DNA from: a virus
Strand: one strand, 5' to 3'
DNA: 39,776 nucleotides
Virus record (IMG/VR): IMGVR_UViG_3300025598_000079
Span: 1-39,776 of that record
Position numbers and translations under genes: made by a program. Below, piece after piece: positions 36,894 through 39,776 of this stretch. The notes beneath the pieces were generated by a model. It had not been told where the DNA came from. It saw nothing but the letters and a program-made list of their open reading frames with translations, and did not search any database. The number at the start of each line of letters is the position of its first letter. Position 1 is the first letter of the stretch.

Positions 36894-36911
36894 TGTTGTA
36901 ACAAAACAACA
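36894..36911. promoter_or_regulatory. Dyad TGTTGT-N6-ACAACA, copy 5
   Basis: Arms 36894-36899 and 36906-36911, gap AACAAA, adjacent to the -35 of the promoter at 36864-36892. Confidence 0.65.
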
Positions 36912-36933
36912 AAAAGTAGTACTTTTTACTACT
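36910..36933 (-). terminator. Rho-independent terminator
   Basis: Stem AGTAGTA/TACTACT (36915-36921 with 36927-36933), five-base loop, then five T on the minus strand. It overlaps the stop of the Ala/Lys-rich gene. Confidence 0.75.
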
Positions 36934-37562
36934 TATTTAAACCCCAATGCTTTATTCACTACATCTTTGTTGATTTTACCCGAGGCTGCCGCTTGGATTA
37001 GATCATTGATTGTATTGACATTTAACCCAGCTTGTTTCAACTGTTGGACAGCACCTTGCTGTGTGTAAGCACTGGTAGAACGTTGTCCTGCTTTAGCCGC
37101 TGTCATGGCTTGTTTATAAGTAACCGGTTGAGTTTTTGTATCAATTTTATAGCCTAGTTTACTCAACTTTTGTGCTTGCGCTTGTGCTTGTTTATTAATC
37201 AAATCCTGTTGTGATGATGCTGCCGCTTGTGGACTTGACAGTGCTTTGACTGCTTGCTTTACTCCGCGCATTACCCCGCCTTGACCTTGCCCACGGTTAA
37301 CACCGGCATTGTATGCCCGTGTGGCTGTTGCTCTGGTAACAGGAGCTATTTTTTGAGCCGCACCTTTGATAGCAGAGCCTGTGGCCGCAAGAGCTTTGTT
37401 GCCAAGTTTTTTAGCTTGTGCCGCACCTGCCATCGCAGACGCTTGTTGTCCAATTTTTTTAGCTTTTGGAACAGCAGATCCTAAAGCATTTTTAACTCCG
37501 TTTTTAACGGAATCTAATATTCCCTCGCTTAAATCAGGCTTGGTTATTTCATGAATTCGCAT
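36933..37562 (-). CDS. Ala/Lys/Gln-rich basic protein, possibly head-internal
   Basis: 209 residues starting MRIHEITKPDLSEGILDSVK. It is strongly basic and Ala-rich with repetitive helices (AMAGAAQAKKLGNKALAATG, AAQKIAPVTRATATRAYNAG). The composition recalls DNA-binding internal head proteins. The N-terminal MRIHEITK is similar to MKLFELATPK in the 320-residue virion candidate, perhaps a head-targeting signal cleaved by a gp21-like protease (inference). Overlaps the upstream gene by 14 bases. Confidence 0.65.
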   Translation of the reverse strand: MRIHEITKPDLSEGILDSVKNGVKNALGSAVPKAKKIGQQASAMAGAAQAKKLGNKALAATGSAIKGAAQKIAPVTRATATRAYNAGVNRGQGQGGVMRGVKQAVKALSSPQAAASSQQDLINKQAQAQAQKLSKLGYKIDTKTQPVTYKQAMTAAKAGQRSTSAYTQQGAVQQLKQAGLNVNTINDLIQAAASGKINKDVVNKALGFK

Positions 37563-37797
37563 CGCTTTTTCTCACTGTTCTTGTAAATTTCTCCGGGTCT
37601 CTCATTTTAATAGCATTTAATAATTTGCGATTTAAATTTTCTGCTTGGTCAGGTGGATATAACGTGTCAATTTGTTCTAACAATCTTATGGCACTAGATA
37701 TTATATTAGATGCGCGATTCTCAATAATATATTGATTGTCACGCTCTAGATATAAATTATCTAATTCTTCAAAAATTGACTTTGTTTTCTTTTGCAT
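37549..37797 (-). CDS. Small hypothetical protein behind a consensus late promoter
   Basis: 82 residues starting MQKKTKSIFEELDNLYLERD. The frame opens at 37833, but the late promoter TATAAATA at 37815-37822 lies inside that extension, and AAGGTCTAAG precedes the ATG at 37797, so the shorter form is preferred. Helical, acidic then basic. Not recognised. Confidence 0.6.
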   Translation of the reverse strand: MQKKTKSIFEELDNLYLERDNQYIIENRASNIISSAIRLLEQIDTLYPPDQAENLNRKLLNAIKMRDPEKFTRTVRKSDANS

Positions 37798-37814
37798 TTT
37801 CTTAGACCTTAAAG

Positions 37815-37822
37815 TATTTATA
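37815..37822 (-). promoter_or_regulatory. T4-type late promoter (TATAAATA, exact consensus)
   Basis: Exact TATAAATA. A start six bases downstream gives a 12-base leader with AAGG before ATG 37797. Confidence 0.65.
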
Positions 37823-37836
37823 GCTATTACCATAAA

Positions 37837-39237
37837 TCATTTTGGTTTAATCTGTGATAGTAATTGTTTTAATTTTGTTCCCTCAACATCTGCTGTAATT
37901 TTGCCGGTTTCTGCGGGGGTGATTGAAGATTCAGCGGTAACACGACTTGGTGCTCTTATATTTTCATATATATTTGTAGGTTTACTAAACGAACTTACTG
38001 GACTAGCATCTTCAGGTAAGTCAGTGATACGCATGGTTTCGATATTGTATTCTAATTCAATCTTTTGCCCGGTTCCATTAGATGTTCGAGTCTTCATACA
38101 CTGAAGTTGATAACGTCCACGCTCTTTCATCGCTCGACTTGTAAAGATACCAAATACATTATCTGCTGTGTTAATTTTACTGATACCTCCTGAAATATGA
38201 CTGTGATCAAACTCAGCTTCTTCTACGGCTGATCTATTCAACTGACTGGCAGTAACAAACAGTATGTTAAGTTCTTTGGCTAAATTTCTCAGTTCTTCCG
38301 ATACGTATTTGTCCTTGATAAACAAATCATTGGGGCTAACCTTAGCACTGACTGGCATTAACAAGTCCAAGTAATCTACCATGACAAAATCAATTTTGAT
38401 ATTGGTTTGAACTTGTACTTCTTTGAGATAACTTCTAACGTCATTAACTGTACTTTGAGCTGGCAATGCTTTGATTCTATACTGTCCAGCTTTTCTACCG
38501 AACATTTTAACTTTTAATTCAGCAGTATCTAAGTCCTTGCGAATTTCTTTTGTCGACATGCCTGACAACATGGCATCAGTTCTAAGTCCACATAATTCTT
38601 CGCCTAGTTCTAAACTGATATAAGCACCGCTGAGACCTTGTTCAAGCCAACTGATGGCAATATTCATCATTACCAAGCTCTTACCGGATCCTGAACCGCC
38701 GGCAAAAATATTCAACTCTCCGCGACTAAATCCGCCGTAAAGTATTCGATCTAGGCTAGGCCAACCTGTGCTTACTTGGCCGCCACTGTTAAAGTATCGA
38801 TTATTTCTATCCACTGGGCTTTCAAAGTAATCAATACCCATGTCTTTTTGCAAGCTGATTTGCACTGCATCTTTGATTAATTTCTCTACTGGCCCAAATT
38901 CTCCTTTTTCCAACAAATCATATGACTTGAGAATTGCCCGCGACAACTCTTCTTTTTTTGTAAAGGCTTCGAATTCTTCCATGAACCATTCGGTATTGCC
39001 CTCAGGTAGTTCAGGTAGTTGATTTAGTTTGACACCTGATGCCGCCACTACTTGCTCTAAAATAGGCAGTGACCCATGATTTTCATAGTGTTCCTTAATG
39101 AAGGTTGCGGCGCTTCGTACTCCTCGATCAAAATTTTCATCGTTGAAAATGTTTTGTACTCTTAAAAATGATTCAGCATCGTTTAACATCATTTCTAAAA
39201 AAAGCTTCTGTACTTCTACATTATATTCGTTTAGCAA
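37837..39237 (-). CDS. Replicative DNA helicase, DnaB/T4 gp41-like
   Basis: A 466-residue hexameric helicase. The N-terminal domain (1-135) is the primase-interaction part. The RecA core starts at about 155: Walker A GGSGSGKS (180-187), Walker B FVMVDYLDLL (284-293), and the H3 region VTASQLNRSA (328-337). A catalytic Glu is likely near 210 (SLELGEE). Length matches T4 gp41. The start overlaps the upstream primase by 17 bases, a typical coupled pair at the replication fork. The C-terminal 60 residues are a flexible tail. Confidence 0.95.
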   Translation of the reverse strand: MLNEYNVEVQKLFLEMMLNDAESFLRVQNIFNDENFDRGVRSAATFIKEHYENHGSLPILEQVVAASGVKLNQLPELPEGNTEWFMEEFEAFTKKEELSRAILKSYDLLEKGEFGPVEKLIKDAVQISLQKDMGIDYFESPVDRNNRYFNSGGQVSTGWPSLDRILYGGFSRGELNIFAGGSGSGKSLVMMNIAISWLEQGLSGAYISLELGEELCGLRTDAMLSGMSTKEIRKDLDTAELKVKMFGRKAGQYRIKALPAQSTVNDVRSYLKEVQVQTNIKIDFVMVDYLDLLMPVSAKVSPNDLFIKDKYVSEELRNLAKELNILFVTASQLNRSAVEEAEFDHSHISGGISKINTADNVFGIFTSRAMKERGRYQLQCMKTRTSNGTGQKIELEYNIETMRITDLPEDASPVSSFSKPTNIYENIRAPSRVTAESSITPAETGKITADVEGTKLKQLLSQIKPK

Positions 39238-39776
39238 GTTCTCGTCCTTTTATAATTATTTTGCCTTTAATAGTTTCTCTTGATTGTAATATAGTTAGCA
39301 CCGTTGCCAGTCTACCCATAATTTTTACAGCATCATTCACATCCTTAACACCGTCAGGCCATTCAGGAAAACTAACTGGCCATCCTAGCTCCACTGCCTT
39401 GGCGATTAATGCCAATCCAGCTTGGTCATAGTCTGGTATTACCGTGATTTGCTTACCGCTGGCACGGATTATCTGTGCTTGGACATCGTTTATATCGTTG
39501 TGTAGCACTGCCACGGCATTGATAGACAACGCATCAAACACTCCTTCGACAACAAATAAATGTTGCCACGAAGTTTGTTGTAGGTCTAACCCAAAGACAT
39601 ATCCTGGTTGTGAATCTGATATGTACTTAGGGGCTCGAGCATCCATAAATCTAATGGTATTACCAACTACAACTCCCTTGTGAGTAAATGGTATCAATAT
39701 CGATTTACCTTGCCTATCTTCGCTGTCAGGCGATACTCGGTAAGGATAACCATCAGGATTAACACTACGACTACAC
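39221..39776 (-). CDS. DNA primase, TOPRIM (T4 gp61-like), N-terminus beyond window
   Basis: An open frame of 184 codons enters from the right edge (SRSVNPDGYPYRVSP...). The TOPRIM domain is clear: FVVEGVFDALSI (the Glu of motif I) and TVIPDYDQAGLAL (the DxD). RFMDARAPKYISDSQPG is typical of gp61-like primases before the TOPRIM. The zinc-binding N-terminal domain should lie outside. It makes RNA primers and works with the adjacent helicase, with which it overlaps by 17 bases. Confidence 0.9.
   Translation of the reverse strand, partial: CSRSVNPDGYPYRVSPDSEDRQGKSILIPFTHKGVVVGNTIRFMDARAPKYISDSQPGYVFGLDLQQTSWQHLFVVEGVFDALSINAVAVLHNDINDVQAQIIRASGKQITVIPDYDQAGLALIAKAVELGWPVSFPEWPDGVKDVNDAVKIMGRLATVLTILQSRETIKGKIIIKGRELAKRI

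Overview
The window reads as part of the genome of a T4-like myovirus (tailed phage). Every gene I can support lies on the minus strand, so it reads right to left. Many genes overlap by ATGA or TAATG, or by a few to 20 bases. Hallmarks are a gp41-type replicative helicase beside a TOPRIM primase, an ATP-dependent DNA ligase, class I ribonucleotide reductase with glutaredoxin, a PAAR spike-tip protein, a beta-helix tail fibre, HNH and GIY-YIG homing-type genes, and a tRNA. The host is probably a Gram-negative proteobacterium: there are lipoproteins with LTAC-GGG lipoboxes, glycine-zipper envelope proteins and proteobacterial-type iscU/iscA. The LTACGGGG leader resembles Betaproteobacteria, but that is an inference.

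Layout from right to left. 39776-30000: primase (partial), helicase, head or virion-associated proteins, a nucleotidyltransferase plus ligase-like fusion protein, and small exported proteins. 30000-27750: homing HNH gene, iscU carrying a 7-bp insertion, iscA, a tRNA, and the tail of a lost 2OG-Fe(II) oxygenase. 27700-25950: a ParB-like plus HNH gene pair. 25800-20240: an early region of small genes, each transcription unit with a near-consensus promoter (TTGACN, 17-bp spacer, TATAAT). Into this region a cargo of two lipoprotein enzymes has been inserted between perfect 125-bp direct repeats. 20060-15260: a cassette with a GIY-YIG-like domain joined to the N-terminal half of an SF2 helicase, the C-terminal half of the helicase as a separate gene, an NPPY adenine methyltransferase, a methyltransferase-like protein without motif IV, and a PD-(D/E)XK nuclease. 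14830-12820: tail fibre. 12330-7430: nrdA, nrdB and glutaredoxin. 7430-5050: PAAR and two large probable virion proteins. 4960-1: small proteins, DNA ligase, conserved phage proteins, a collapsed GIY-YIG gene and a truncated membrane protein.

Two promoter classes are visible. Sixteen sites have a -10 TATAAT (one TACAAT) exactly 17 bp from a -35 of TTGACA, TTGACG, TTGACT or TTGATT, and would be read by host RNA polymerase early in infection. A second set of TATAAATA or CTAAATA elements resembles T4 late promoters and precedes virion-type genes. An 18-bp dyad, TGTTGT-N6-ACAACA, recurs in exact form five times just upstream of early promoters.

The most interesting candidates are: (1) the split nuclease-helicase plus methyltransferase cassette, whose second promoter is a perfect 57-bp copy of the first and sits inside the helicase; (2) the lipoprotein-enzyme cargo between 125-bp repeats; (3) the frameshift in the active-site codons of iscU beside a homing endonuclease gene; (4) the repeated dyad upstream of early promoters; (5) a distantly related protein pair, one encoded between nrdA and nrdB and the other between iscU and iscA.
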